In this document: piece after piece, positions 15,492-23,770 of the stretch
How positions within the stretch are numbered: the first letter of the stretch is position 1
Layout of the letters: each line of letters starts with the position of its first letter
Assembly (NCBI RefSeq): GCF_041346945.1
Contig: NZ_CP166850.1
Span: 248,001 to 312,000, forward strand
Source: Amycolatopsis sp. cg9
Lineage (GTDB): Bacteria > Actinomycetota > Actinomycetes > Mycobacteriales > Pseudonocardiaceae
Direction of reading: 5' to 3'
DNA length: 64,000 bases
Translations under genes and position numbers: made by a program
The notes under the pieces: model-generated
What the model saw: only the letters and a program-made list of their open reading frames with translations
Databases searched by the model: none
What the model was told of the DNA's origin: nothing

Positions 15492-16724
15492 GTGTCCCTC
15501 GGCGTTTACCGTTCCGTCCTCGCGACCCCGCACGCGGCCAAGTTCGCCGCCGCGTGCTTCGTCGCCCGGGTGCCGATGGCCATGCGGGCCATCGCCTGCC
15601 TGATGCTGGTCTCCGCGCTCACCGGCTCGTACGCGCTGGCAGGCGCCGTGTCCGGGGTCCTCGGCGGCGCCGAGTCGGTCGGCTACCTGCTGACCGCCCG
15701 GCAGGCCGACCGGTGGGGCCAGCGGCCGGTCATCCTCGTGTCGACGGTGGTGCACGTGACGGCGCTCGTCGCACTCGTCGCCACGGTCAGCTGGGGCGCG
15801 CCGGGCTGGACGTACTTCACGGCGGCCGTGGTGGCCGGGCTCGCGACCGTGCCCTACGGGTCGTTCGTCCGCGCCCGCTGGGCGGTGGCCGCCGAGTCGC
15901 CCGACGCGCTGCAGTCGGCGTACGCGCTGGAGGCGGTGCTCGACGAGCTCATCTACGTCGTCGGGCCGCTGGTGGCCGTGGCGCTGGCGACCCAGCTGTG
16001 GCGCGGCGCCGGCGTGTTCGGTGCGGCCGCGCTGGTGACGGCGGGCGGGCTGGCCCTCGCGGCCCAGCGGCGGACCGCGCCACCGCCGAGTCCGCGGGGC
16101 ACTTCGATCGGCGGCCAGATCATGCGCCAGGGCGGGATGTGGGTGGTCGCCGCCGTGTACTTCGTCGTCGGCACGTACGCCAGCGCGCTGGAGCCCGCGG
16201 TGATCGCCTTCGCCAGGGCGCACGGTTCGCCGGGCTTCGCCGGCGTGCTGCTGGCGCTGATCACCGTGGGCAGCGCGCTCGCCGGAGCGGTCTACGGGGC
16301 GCGCAAGTGGTCGTGGCCGCGACCGCGCCTGCTGGTGGCGGTGACGACGCTGCTGTGCGCCGGCTCGGTTCCGCTGGTCTTCGCCGACAGCATCCCCGTG
16401 ATGGCCGGGTGCATCCTCGTCGCGGGCATCGGCCTCTCCCCGGTTCTGGTCACGGCGAGCGCCCTGATCTCGTCCCTGGTCGGGCGGTCGGCCCTCAACA
16501 CCGCGTTCGCCGCCGCCGGCAGCGCGGCGAGCGTCGGCACGGCGGCCGGCACGGCGGTGAGCGGCGTGCTGATCGACTGGTCCGGCGTCCCCTCGACGTT
16601 CCTCTTCGCCACGGCCGTGGCCGGCCTCGGCATCGTCGTCAGCGTCGCCGGCCGGAAGGCACTGGCCGTCCCGGCCCGCGACGCCGAGCAAGAACCCGCG
16701 CCGGCCGCCGGCCAGGTGGGCTGA
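15492..16724 (+). CDS. MFS exporter 2, paired with FAD oxidoreductase 2
   Basis: 410 aa, GTG start after AAGGAG. Membrane layout and sequence parallel MFS 1 (ALAGAVSGVLGGAESVGYLLTARQADRWGQRPV; PYGSFVRARWAVAAESPDALQSAYALEAVLDEL). The tail (AVPARDAEQEPAPAAGQVG) is charged and soluble. The gene ends two bases before a palindromic repeat that may also serve as its terminator. Confidence 0.85.
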   Translation: MSLGVYRSVLATPHAAKFAAACFVARVPMAMRAIACLMLVSALTGSYALAGAVSGVLGGAESVGYLLTARQADRWGQRPVILVSTVVHVTALVALVATVSWGAPGWTYFTAAVVAGLATVPYGSFVRARWAVAAESPDALQSAYALEAVLDELIYVVGPLVAVALATQLWRGAGVFGAAALVTAGGLALAAQRRTAPPPSPRGTSIGGQIMRQGGMWVVAAVYFVVGTYASALEPAVIAFARAHGSPGFAGVLLALITVGSALAGAVYGARKWSWPRPRLLVAVTTLLCAGSVPLVFADSIPVMAGCILVAGIGLSPVLVTASALISSLVGRSALNTAFAAAGSAASVGTAAGTAVSGVLIDWSGVPSTFLFATAVAGLGIVVSVAGRKALAVPARDAEQEPAPAAGQVG

Positions 16725-16725
16725 A

Positions 16726-16785
16726 GGGGACTTTCCTCGCATCTGATGCGAGGAAAGTCCCCTTCAGCGCATCTCATGCGCTGAA
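16726..16785. repeat. Two adjacent palindromes of a dispersed repeat family
   Basis: 16726-16762 is a perfect 18-bp inverted repeat with a single central base, beginning GGGGACTTTCC and ending GGAAAGTCCCC. 16763-16785 is a second perfect palindrome, TTCAGCGCAT / ATGCGCTGAA with a 3-base loop. The same 37-base design recurs at 60276-60312. It sits between convergent genes (ends 16724 and 16794), so it can act as a terminator. Repeats with GGGGACNTTC arms are familiar from Amycolatopsis intergenic regions (from memory). Confidence 0.75.
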
Positions 16786-16793
16786 CGTCCCCT

Positions 16794-17585
16794 TCAGCCC
16801 GCTCGGTGGGCGGTCACGAACCAGGCGCGGGAGCCGAACCACACGCCGTCGCCGGTGTCGTGCGCGGCCAGCACCGCGCGCAGCCGGTCGTGCGCGGCCG
16901 GCACCTCGCCGGGGTCCAGCTCCTCGAAGAGGTCGCGGGACATGCCGAGCACGAAGTCGTAGGCCTCCGCCTGCGAGCCGTAGTCGATGGGTTCGCTCAG
17001 CTCCGTCACCTCGATTCCGGTGAATCCGGCGGCGGTGAGGATTTCGCGGAAATTCCGGGGGTCGCCGAGCGAAAACGGCGAGCCCCCCAGTGAAGTGGCG
17101 CCGTCGGACGGCGGCTTGATCGCGTCGGCCCACTCGGCCCACTCCTGGCGGACGGCGTCCTGCCAGACCAGCTGGACCAGCCGCGCGCCGGGGCGCAGCG
17201 CCCGGCCGATGTTGGTGAACGCGGCCACCGGGTCGGCGAAGAACATCGTGCCGAACCGGCTGATGGCGAGATCGAACTGCGCCGGGGAAAACGGGTGCGA
17301 CTGCGCGTCGGCCTCCTCGAAGGTGGCGTTCGAAACGCCTTCCTCCGCCGCGAGCCGCCGGGCGGTCTCGATCACCGGCGCGGCCACGTCGACGCCGTGC
17401 GCGCTGCCCTCCGGTGCCGACCGGGCCGCGTCCCGCGTCGTCGCGCCCGCGCCGCAGCCGATGTCCAGCACGCGGTCACCGGTGCCGACGCCGAACAGTT
17501 CTCGCAACCTTTCCTGGTAGCGGCTCAGCTCCTTTTCCAGCCGCAGTGCGTGCGTGCTCTGCCGTTCTTCTCCCGGGTCGCCCAT
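16794..17585 (-). CDS. Class I SAM-dependent methyltransferase (UbiE/type 11)
   Basis: 263 aa. SAM-binding motif I is DRVLDIGCGAGATTRDAARSA at about 38-58, the acidic motif II NATFEEADAQ and motif III FDLAISRFGTMFFADPVAAFTNIGRALRPGARLV at about 105-138 follow. Substrate not predictable; within the cluster a methyl ester or N- or O-methyl on the product is plausible. It is transcribed alone on the minus strand, divergent from the operon starting at 17650. Confidence 0.85.
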   Translation of the reverse strand: MGDPGEERQSTHALRLEKELSRYQERLRELFGVGTGDRVLDIGCGAGATTRDAARSAPEGSAHGVDVAAPVIETARRLAAEEGVSNATFEEADAQSHPFSPAQFDLAISRFGTMFFADPVAAFTNIGRALRPGARLVQLVWQDAVRQEWAEWADAIKPPSDGATSLGGSPFSLGDPRNFREILTAAGFTGIEVTELSEPIDYGSQAEAYDFVLGMSRDLFEELDPGEVPAAHDRLRAVLAAHDTGDGVWFGSRAWFVTAHRAG

Positions 17586-17649
17586 TCCGGCAATCTAGCC
17601 GGATTCGACCGCAAGCGCGGAGATGCGCCGTCCTGCCGACGGGAACACG

Positions 17650-17997
17650 ATGATTCGTGTGCAGAAACCGGCAGAGCAGACCCCCGAACCGGACTACGGG
17701 CTGGTGCGGCCGGTGTCGCTGCCGACGAACGGGCGCATCCCGGACCGGGTCTCCGGCGCGTCCAGCAGCACCGAATACGACAGCTACTTCCGGCTCGTCC
17801 GCGACGGCGAGGATCTGGTCCGGTGGTCCAAGACCTGCCTGGACGTGCAGCGCGGCGTGCTCGCCGACCTCGACTCGACCGAGCTGACCGCCGAGGAGCG
17901 CTACGACATCGTCGCCGGGTGCGTGGTCGTCCTCCACGCCACGCTGGAGCGCTGGCACGCCCTGCACCAGACCGGCGAGGAAGAGGCCGCCGCATGA
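17650..17997 (+). CDS. Small protein of unknown function
   Basis: 115 aa from ATG 17650 (ATG 17623 in the same frame is possible but has no room for a ribosome site). The N-terminus is Pro-rich; residues about 40-110 are strongly helical (SYFRLVRDGEDLVRWSKTCLDVQRGVLADLDSTELTAEERYDIVAGCVVVLHATLERWHALHQT). I recognise no family. The stop overlaps the ATG of the next gene (ATGA), so it is translationally coupled to the 191-aa protein and probably forms a complex with it. It opens the plus-strand operon 17650-21934 with an SDR and two PLP enzymes. Confidence 0.7.
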   Translation: MIRVQKPAEQTPEPDYGLVRPVSLPTNGRIPDRVSGASSSTEYDSYFRLVRDGEDLVRWSKTCLDVQRGVLADLDSTELTAEERYDIVAGCVVVLHATLERWHALHQTGEEEAAA

Positions 17998-18569
17998 GTT
18001 CACCCAGCCGGGCAGTGCCGGGACTCGACACGGCCGTGCGCCGGTGGAAGGTCGGGCACCAGCTCTTCCACCTGCACCTCACCGCGATGAACAGCCTGCT
18101 CGAAGACGCCGCGGCCGCGCTCGACTCCGGCCGCTGGACCGAGCTGGCGGCGCTCTTCGACGAGCTGCGGATGCTCTACGACGCCGCGACGGCGACCATG
18201 CGCTACGCCGCCGACTTCCCGCGGGAGCTCTACGAGCAGGTCATCCGGCCGTCGATGGCGCCGCCGTTCACCAGCCCCGGCTTTTCCGGGTCGCTGAACA
18301 CCGACCACGAGCAGATGCTCGACCGCCTGCGTGAGCTGCGGCGGCGCGTCAAGCCCCTCCGCCGCCGCGGCGGGTTGCCGGACGCGGCGCACGAAGCCGC
18401 GGGACGGCTGCTGGCGGCGCAGTCGCGCAACCGCCGCAACCACGTCCTGGTGTGCACCCGCTTCGTGCCGGAGGGCACCTCGCTGCTGCAGGCGTACTTC
18501 GAGGCCACCAACCCGACGACGGAGGCGGAGCAGATGACCGACCACGACGACCACCACGACGGCGGGTGA
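17994..18569 (+). CDS. Helical protein of unknown function with Asp/His tail
   Basis: 191 aa, ATG overlapping the previous stop. Nearly all-alpha: VRRWKVGHQLFHLHLTAMNSLLEDAAAALDSGRWTELAALFDELRMLYDAATATMRYAADFPRELYEQVIRPSM forms the first half; after a loop (APPFTSPGFSGSLNTDHEQMLDRL) come basic helices with RRRVKPLRRRGG. Several His in HQLFHLHL and the C-terminal DHDDHHDGG could bind metal. I recognise no family; an all-helical iron enzyme is one idea, not supported by a motif. Coupled genes on both sides argue for a dedicated biosynthetic or partner role. Confidence 0.7.
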   Translation: MSSPSRAVPGLDTAVRRWKVGHQLFHLHLTAMNSLLEDAAAALDSGRWTELAALFDELRMLYDAATATMRYAADFPRELYEQVIRPSMAPPFTSPGFSGSLNTDHEQMLDRLRELRRRVKPLRRRGGLPDAAHEAAGRLLAAQSRNRRNHVLVCTRFVPEGTSLLQAYFEATNPTTEAEQMTDHDDHHDGG

Positions 18570-18577
18570 GCCGGGCC

Positions 18578-19387
18578 ATGTCGAGCGAATCCCGGGTGGC
18601 CTTGGTGACCGGCGGGGCGCGGGGCATCGGCCGGTCGCTGTGCGAACGGCTCGCCGCCGACGGCTTCCGGGTCGCGGTGAACTACCGCACGAACGCCGCG
18701 GCCGCCGAGGAACTCGTGGCGGCGCTGCGGGACGCGGGCGGGGACGCGGTCGCGCTGCAGGCCGACGTGTGCGACGCCGGCCAGGCGCAGGAACTGGTGC
18801 GGGCGACCGAAGCGCACTTCGGCGCGCCCACGACGGTCCTCGTCAACAACGTCGGCGAGTTCACGCTGAGCCCGGTCGGCGCGACCTCGCCGCAGCGCTG
18901 GGACGCGGTGATGGCCAGCAACCTGAACTCGGTCTTCTACACGACGCTGGCGGCGTTGCCCGGCATGCGGAAGGCCCGGTACGGCCGGGTCATCACCCTC
19001 GGCCTCAGCCCGACCGTGCTGGTGCGCGGGGCCCCGAACATCGCCGCGTACGCGGTGGCGAAGACCGGGGTGGCCGTGCTGACCCGGTCGCTCGCCACCG
19101 AGGAAGCGCGCTACGGCATCACCGTGAACTGCGTCGCGCCGGGGTTGATCGACAACGGGCACCTGCCGCCGGAGCAGGCCGGGTGGATGGCGCAGCGGGT
19201 GCCCGCCGGCCGGCTCGGCACCGGGCGCGACATCGCCGAGGCGGTGGCCTACCTGGTGTCCGACCGCGCCGACTACGTCTCGGGCGCGACGCTTTCGGTG
19301 GCCGGCGGCTGGGACTGGGACGACCGGCCCACCGACCACGACGGCCAGGTGACCGACCTGTTCGAGGACGAGGCGGCGAATGTCTGA
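18578..19387 (+). CDS. Short-chain dehydrogenase/reductase (FabG-like)
   Basis: 269 aa. NAD(P) motif VALVTGGARGIGRSLCERL at 8-26, NNVG at about 90, and the catalytic Tyr158/Lys162 in AAYAVAKTGV; S144 is the probable catalytic Ser. End motif SGATLSVAGGWDWDDRPTDHD. This is a complete, probably active enzyme, in contrast to the degenerate SDR at 4497. The cluster has a dedicated ketoreductase at 31755, so this one may reduce a different carbonyl, for example one generated by the neighbouring PLP enzymes. Its stop overlaps the next start. Confidence 0.85.
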   Translation: MSSESRVALVTGGARGIGRSLCERLAADGFRVAVNYRTNAAAAEELVAALRDAGGDAVALQADVCDAGQAQELVRATEAHFGAPTTVLVNNVGEFTLSPVGATSPQRWDAVMASNLNSVFYTTLAALPGMRKARYGRVITLGLSPTVLVRGAPNIAAYAVAKTGVAVLTRSLATEEARYGITVNCVAPGLIDNGHLPPEQAGWMAQRVPAGRLGTGRDIAEAVAYLVSDRADYVSGATLSVAGGWDWDDRPTDHDGQVTDLFEDEAANV

Positions 19388-20834
19388 GGCGGTCGGCGAC
19401 TGGCCGCCGGCGGAGTTCGAGCGGTACGGCCACGACGTGCTGGCGCTGATCCGCGACCACTTCGAGTCGGTCCGGTCGGTGCCGGTCACCGTGCCGCGGT
19501 CGAGCAGCGAGCTGATGGCGTCCCTGCGGGCCGAGCTCCCGGAGACGGGCGAGGACTTCGCCGCCGTGCTGGCCGACACCCGGGACCGGGTGCTGCCGCA
19601 CGTCGTGCACTGGAACCACCCGTCGTTCCACGCGTACTTCGCGAACAGCGCGAGCTTTCCCGGTGTCCTGGCCGAAACGCTGACCGCGGCGATGAACGTG
19701 AACGCGATGCTGTGGAAGAGCGGCCCGGCGGCGTCCGCGCTGGAACGGGTGGTGCTCGACTGGGTCGCCGAGCTGGTCGGCTACCCGGCCGACGCCGACA
19801 GCGTCCTGGTCAACGGCGCGTCGCTGGCCACCCTGTACGCGCTCGCCGCCGCCAGGGACGCCGCCCTCGGCGACGACGTGCGGGTCAACGGGGTCCCGCC
19901 GGGCGCCGTGCTCCGCGTCTACACCTCCGACCAGGCGCACAGCTCCGTCGAGAAGGCGGCGATCACGCTGGGCATCGGTCAGGCGAACGTGGTGCGGCTG
20001 CCCGCCGACGAGCACTACCGGCTGCGGCCCGACCTGCTCGACGCGGCGATCCGGCGCGACCGCGCGGCCGGCCGGGTGCCGGTCGCGGTCGTCGCGACCG
20101 TCGGCACCACGTCCGTCGGCGCGGCCGACCCGGTGCGGCCGATCGCGCGGGTGTGCGGCGAGCACGGGGTCTGGCTGCACGTCGACGCCGCGTTCGGCGG
20201 GTTCTGGCGGCTGGCGCCCTCGCTCGCCGACCGGGTGGAGGACCTGGCGCCCGCGGATTCCCTGGTGGTCAACCCGCACAAGTGCCTGTACGTCCCGATG
20301 GAGGCGACGGTCCTGCACTGCCGCCGCCGCGGCGCACTGGCCGGCACGTTCCGGCTCGTGCCCGAATACCTGACTTCGCACCAGGACGACGAAATCGTCG
20401 ACTACATGGACCTTTCGCCGCAGCTCGGCCGCAGTTTCCGGGCGCTGAAGCTGTGGTGGGTGATCCGGACGTTCGGCCGCGCCGGGCTCGCCGCGCGGCT
20501 GGAGGAAAGCGTCCGGCAGGCGCGGTGGCTGCGTGCGCAGGTCGCCGGCCACCCGGACTGGCGGTGCCCGGTCGATTCGCTGTACCCGTTGCTGTGCCTG
20601 CGGTACGAGCCGGCGGCGGTGCCCGACCTCGACGCGCTCAACGCCGCGATCGTCGACGAGGTCAACGCGTCCGGCAGCGCGTTCCTGTCCCACGCGGTGC
20701 TCCCCGACGGCTACGTCATCCGCGTGTCGATCGGCAACATCCGCACCACCCGCGCCGACGTCGAACGCCTGTGGGACCTGCTGACCGGGGTGGCGGCGCG
20801 ACTGTCCACAGCGGACTTCCGCCGGGCGGCGTGA
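19380..20834 (+). CDS. PLP-dependent amino-acid decarboxylase (group II)
   Basis: 484 aa. Group II (aromatic/aspartate/glutamate-type) features: WNHPSFHAYFANSASFPGVLAE, a PLP-contact His in SDQAHSSVEKA (His187), HVDAAFGG with the pyridine-binding Asp269, and the Schiff-base Lys301 in VNPHKCLYVPME. Length is normal. The family removes the alpha-carboxylate of Asp, Glu, aromatic or related amino acids; the specificity cannot be called. Beta-alanine made from Asp would fit precedents such as the polyene amide ishigamide, but this is speculation. Coupled by overlap to genes on both sides. Confidence 0.85.
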   Translation: MSEAVGDWPPAEFERYGHDVLALIRDHFESVRSVPVTVPRSSSELMASLRAELPETGEDFAAVLADTRDRVLPHVVHWNHPSFHAYFANSASFPGVLAETLTAAMNVNAMLWKSGPAASALERVVLDWVAELVGYPADADSVLVNGASLATLYALAAARDAALGDDVRVNGVPPGAVLRVYTSDQAHSSVEKAAITLGIGQANVVRLPADEHYRLRPDLLDAAIRRDRAAGRVPVAVVATVGTTSVGAADPVRPIARVCGEHGVWLHVDAAFGGFWRLAPSLADRVEDLAPADSLVVNPHKCLYVPMEATVLHCRRRGALAGTFRLVPEYLTSHQDDEIVDYMDLSPQLGRSFRALKLWWVIRTFGRAGLAARLEESVRQARWLRAQVAGHPDWRCPVDSLYPLLCLRYEPAAVPDLDALNAAIVDEVNASGSAFLSHAVLPDGYVIRVSIGNIRTTRADVERLWDLLTGVAARLSTADFRRAA

Positions 20835-21934
20835 TGGAGCACCTGATGATCCCCGGCCCGTGCCGCCCGGACCCGGACGACGAGCTGGTCCTCGGCGAGC
20901 CCGTCCAGCCGCACTACGGCCCCGGGTGGGTCCCCCAGCTGCGGCAGGTGCTCGACGACCTGACAGCGTTGCTCGGCGCGCGGCGCACGTACCTGCTGCC
21001 CGGTTCCGGCTCGGCCGCGCTCGACGCGGCCCTGTTCAACCTGTTCGAGCCGGGCCAGCGGGTGGTGGTCGTCGAATCCGGGTACTTCGGCCGCCGGCTG
21101 GTGGCGATGGCCCGGGCCCACGGTCTCGAGGTGCGGATCGCGGCGGTCGAGCCGGGCCGGCCGGTCAACCCGCGGTGGGTCGCCGACCTGGTCCGCGACT
21201 GCCACGGCGTCCTGGTGACGCACGTGGAGACGTCGACGGCGGTGCGCCACCCGGTGGCGGAGCTGGCCGCGGTGGCCCACGCCGCGGGCGCGGTGCTCCT
21301 GGTCGACGCCATCGCGGCGGCGGGCGGCGAGCGGATCGACATGGCCCGCATGGGGATCGACGCGCTCGTCACCGCTTCGCAGAAGGGCCTCGGCGGCGCG
21401 GCGGGCCTCGGCGTGGTGGCTCTGTCCGACGGCGGCCGCGAACGGGTGCTCAGCCGCTCGTGCCGGCCGCCGAGCTGGTACTTCGACCTGCTCACGTGGG
21501 ACGCCGCCGCGGCGGAGAGCCCCGAGTGGGAACCGACCCCGGTGACCATGCCGACCAGCCTGGTGCGCGTGCTGGCCGCCAGCGTGCACCGGATCCGCGA
21601 AACCGGCGCCGACGCGTGGATCTCCCGCCGCGCCGCGCTGGCCACCGAATGCCGCGCCGGCCTCCGGCGGCTCGGCCTCCGGGTGTCGGCCGCCGACGAG
21701 TGCGCGGCCAACCTGGTCGTGGTCGTGCGCGATCCCCGCGCGGACGCCATCCGCGCCCACCTCGCCCGCACGGCCGGGATCATGGTCGCCGGCGGGCTGA
21801 CGCCGTACCCGGAGCAGGAAGCCTTCCGGATCGGCCTCGTGGGCCGCACGGCCACCGCGCCGATGGTCGAGCGGCTGCTGCACGAAATCGGCGAGGCACT
21901 GCACCAGCCGGGCCGGCTGCGCCACGCGGCCTGA
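20834..21934 (+). CDS. Class V aminotransferase (alanine/serine-glyoxylate type)
   Basis: 366 aa, ATG overlapping the previous stop by one base (TGATG). IPGPCRPDPD near the N-terminus, GSGSAALDAALFNLFEPGQRVVVVESGYFGRR at about 57-87, Asp158 in LLVDAIAAAGGERIDMARMGIDALVTASQKGLGG with the PLP Lys184. This is the AGXT/SPT family: amino transfer between small amino acids and 2-oxoacids. Together with the decarboxylase it probably makes an unusual amine or amino-acid building block for the cluster, either for the adenylation enzyme at 26852 or for the chain end. Downstream are three tandem repeats and convergent genes. Confidence 0.8.
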   Translation: MEHLMIPGPCRPDPDDELVLGEPVQPHYGPGWVPQLRQVLDDLTALLGARRTYLLPGSGSAALDAALFNLFEPGQRVVVVESGYFGRRLVAMARAHGLEVRIAAVEPGRPVNPRWVADLVRDCHGVLVTHVETSTAVRHPVAELAAVAHAAGAVLLVDAIAAAGGERIDMARMGIDALVTASQKGLGGAAGLGVVALSDGGRERVLSRSCRPPSWYFDLLTWDAAAAESPEWEPTPVTMPTSLVRVLAASVHRIRETGADAWISRRAALATECRAGLRRLGLRVSAADECAANLVVVVRDPRADAIRAHLARTAGIMVAGGLTPYPEQEAFRIGLVGRTATAPMVERLLHEIGEALHQPGRLRHAA

Positions 21935-21940
21935 CTCCCC

Positions 21941-22043
21941 CAATGTGGCGTTCGGTGCGTCAGACGCACCCAATGTGGCGTTCGGTGCGTTGGACGCACC
22001 CAATGTGGCGTTCGGTGCGTTGGACGCACCCAACGCCACATTG
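21941..22043. repeat. Three 30-bp tandem repeats plus an inverted half unit
   Basis: Units at 21941-21970, 21971-22000 and 22001-22030, each CAATGTGGCGTTCGGTGCGT followed by CAGACGCACC or TGGACGCACC. Each holds a small inverted repeat (TGCGT...ACGCA). 22032-22043 (AACGCCACATTG) is the reverse complement of a unit's start, so the last unit folds into a long hairpin. It lies between convergent genes and may act as terminator. Such arrays are familiar from Amycolatopsis intergenic DNA (from memory). Confidence 0.8.
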
Positions 22044-22085
22044 GGGCGCTCGGAACCGGACACGGACCCTGGCACCGCCGGCTTG

Positions 22086-22802
22086 TCACTCGCGACCCAC
22101 CGGGACGCGGAGGAACTCGGCCAGCTCCGCGGCGACCTCCGTGGCCTGCTCCTGGTGGCAGAAGTGCGTGTAGTGCGCGCGCAGGCGGATCCGGGCCGCG
22201 GGCATCGCCTCGCCGAGGGCGCGGGCGCCGGCCGGGGGCAGGGAGACGTCGGTGGTGCCGGCGAGGACCAGCGTCCGGGTGTCCACACCGGACAGGTCGA
22301 GTTCGCGCGTCGCGCACAGGTACTCGAAAAACGACGGAAACGCGCGCGGGAGCACGTGGTCGACCAGCTTGCGCTGCATGTCCCCCAGCAGGTCCGGCCG
22401 GAGGGACCTGGTCCGCAGCTTCAGCCGCAGCCCCGTGCGGACGGCCGAAGCGAGCGCCTCGCGCGTCTCGTGCCGCAGGGCGTCGTCGACCGGGAGGCCG
22501 GCCGGTTGGTAGAGCGGGGCCAGCAGGGCGACCCGCTCGAACGCGCGGCCCGTGCTCAGCAGCTCCAGCGTGGCGTTCGCCCCGAACGAGTGGCCGACGA
22601 CGGCGCTGATCGGGCCCGGGACGGCCGAGAGCGCCCGCTCCAGCCATTGGCCCGGCGTACCACCGGCTCGCCAGGTGTAGTCGTTGCCCGCGTGCCACGG
22701 CAGCTCCGGCGCGACCAGCCGGAAGTGCGGCGCGAGGAGCTCCGAGACCGCCGTCCAGTCCTGCCGGCTGCCTTCGAGGCCGTGCACCAGCACCACGGTC
22801 AT
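22086..22802 (-). CDS. Alpha/beta hydrolase
   Basis: 238 aa. VLVHGLEGSRQDW (oxyanion HG), nucleophile elbow VVGHSFGANATLEL (Ser in GHSFG), acid region LVLAGTTDVSLPP with Asp, and the final His in HYTHFCHQEQA. Likely a hydrolase or thioesterase for release or editing of the acyl chain, or a lactonase. Its ATG overlaps the stop of the KS-like partner (ATGA); it is the last gene of the long minus-strand operon that starts at the ketoreductase (32459). Confidence 0.8.
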   Translation of the reverse strand: MTVVLVHGLEGSRQDWTAVSELLAPHFRLVAPELPWHAGNDYTWRAGGTPGQWLERALSAVPGPISAVVGHSFGANATLELLSTGRAFERVALLAPLYQPAGLPVDDALRHETREALASAVRTGLRLKLRTRSLRPDLLGDMQRKLVDHVLPRAFPSFFEYLCATRELDLSGVDTRTLVLAGTTDVSLPPAGARALGEAMPAARIRLRAHYTHFCHQEQATEVAAELAEFLRVPVGRE

Positions 22803-23770
22803 CGGCCCGCCCCCAGGCGCAGGAGCGCGGCCGCCACCGCGCCGCCGGGATCCACCGAAGTCACCAAGGCGAGCCGGCCGGCGGCGGGGTCGGCCGCGGC
22901 GTGGCTCAGCACGGCCGCCAGCTGGAAGGTCGCGGACACGGCGTGCGACTCGCCGAGGGTTTCGGTCACCGCGGGCAGCATGACGTCCGGGCGGCACAGG
23001 TCGGCGACGACCGTGAACTCCGGGTCGCCGGTCGTGCCGGAGGTGAGGGCGGCCCACACCGGGGTGCCGGGTGCGAGCACCCGCCCCACCGCGCGGCGTA
23101 CGGCCGTGGCGGAGTCGCCGTCCGCGGCCACGAGCGACGCGACGGCGACGACCTCGGCGAGACCGGGGCCCGTCCGCGCCAGCCGGAGCATCGCGCACCC
23201 CTCGACCAGCGGCGCCTTCCCGCCGCACAGCCGGTCGATCCGGGACCTGGCCTCGGAATCCTCCTCGACGCCGCCGGCGATGACGGTGTCCGCCCGGCCC
23301 GCGTCGAGCAGGCGGCGGGCGTAGCCGAGGGCGACCAGGCCCGAGGGCCGCCCCGCCGCCAGCGTCGTGTTGGGCCCCTTCAGCGCGTGCCGGATCGCGG
23401 TCTGCCCCGCGGCGCTGTTGATGGCCGCGCCGAGGATGGTCGACGGCGGGATGCGGTACGGCTTCTTGCCGGTCAGCGAAACGCGGGTGACGTCGAGGAT
23501 GCTCTGCACGCTGCCCGTGGTCGTGGCCAGCACCAGCCCGGTGCGCGCCGGGACGTCGTCTTCGGCGGCCAGGCGCGCGCACGTCGCGGCGGCGAGGGCG
23601 GCGGACCGCGTCATGCTGAGGGACGCCTGCTTGCCGAGGAGCTCGCGGGCGTCGAAGTCCGGGACCGTCCGGGGACCGTCGCCGGCCGGCGCACCGCTCC
23701 GGACGCCGGTGGCGAAGTCCGCTGTGGACACCCCGAACGGCGAGATCGCGGCCCAGTCGGTGACGATCAC
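22799..23770 (-). CDS. Ketosynthase-like chain-length-factor homologue 1 (no active-site Cys)
   Basis: 323 aa from a GTG seven bases after GAGGAG; the GTG overlaps the KS stop (GTGA). The fold follows KASII proteins (TDWAAISPFGVSTADFATGV; GLVLATTTGSVQSILD), but where KS1 has TTACAAGNYAIG this protein reads TTLAAGRPSGLVALG: the nucleophile Cys is missing (Arg by my alignment), and neither His of the catalytic triad is found. This is what a chain-length factor looks like: an inactive heterodimer partner that sets chain length. It is shorter than the usual 400 aa. Confidence 0.8.
   Translation of the reverse strand: MIVTDWAAISPFGVSTADFATGVRSGAPAGDGPRTVPDFDARELLGKQASLSMTRSAALAAATCARLAAEDDVPARTGLVLATTTGSVQSILDVTRVSLTGKKPYRIPPSTILGAAINSAAGQTAIRHALKGPNTTLAAGRPSGLVALGYARRLLDAGRADTVIAGGVEEDSEARSRIDRLCGGKAPLVEGCAMLRLARTGPGLAEVVAVASLVAADGDSATAVRRAVGRVLAPGTPVWAALTSGTTGDPEFTVVADLCRPDVMLPAVTETLGESHAVSATFQLAAVLSHAAADPAAGRLALVTSVDPGGAVAAALLRLGAGR

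Noticed and set aside
21941..22043. Repeat array as a CRISPR
   Set aside because: The 30-bp units are directly adjacent with no unique spacers and there are no cas genes nearby.
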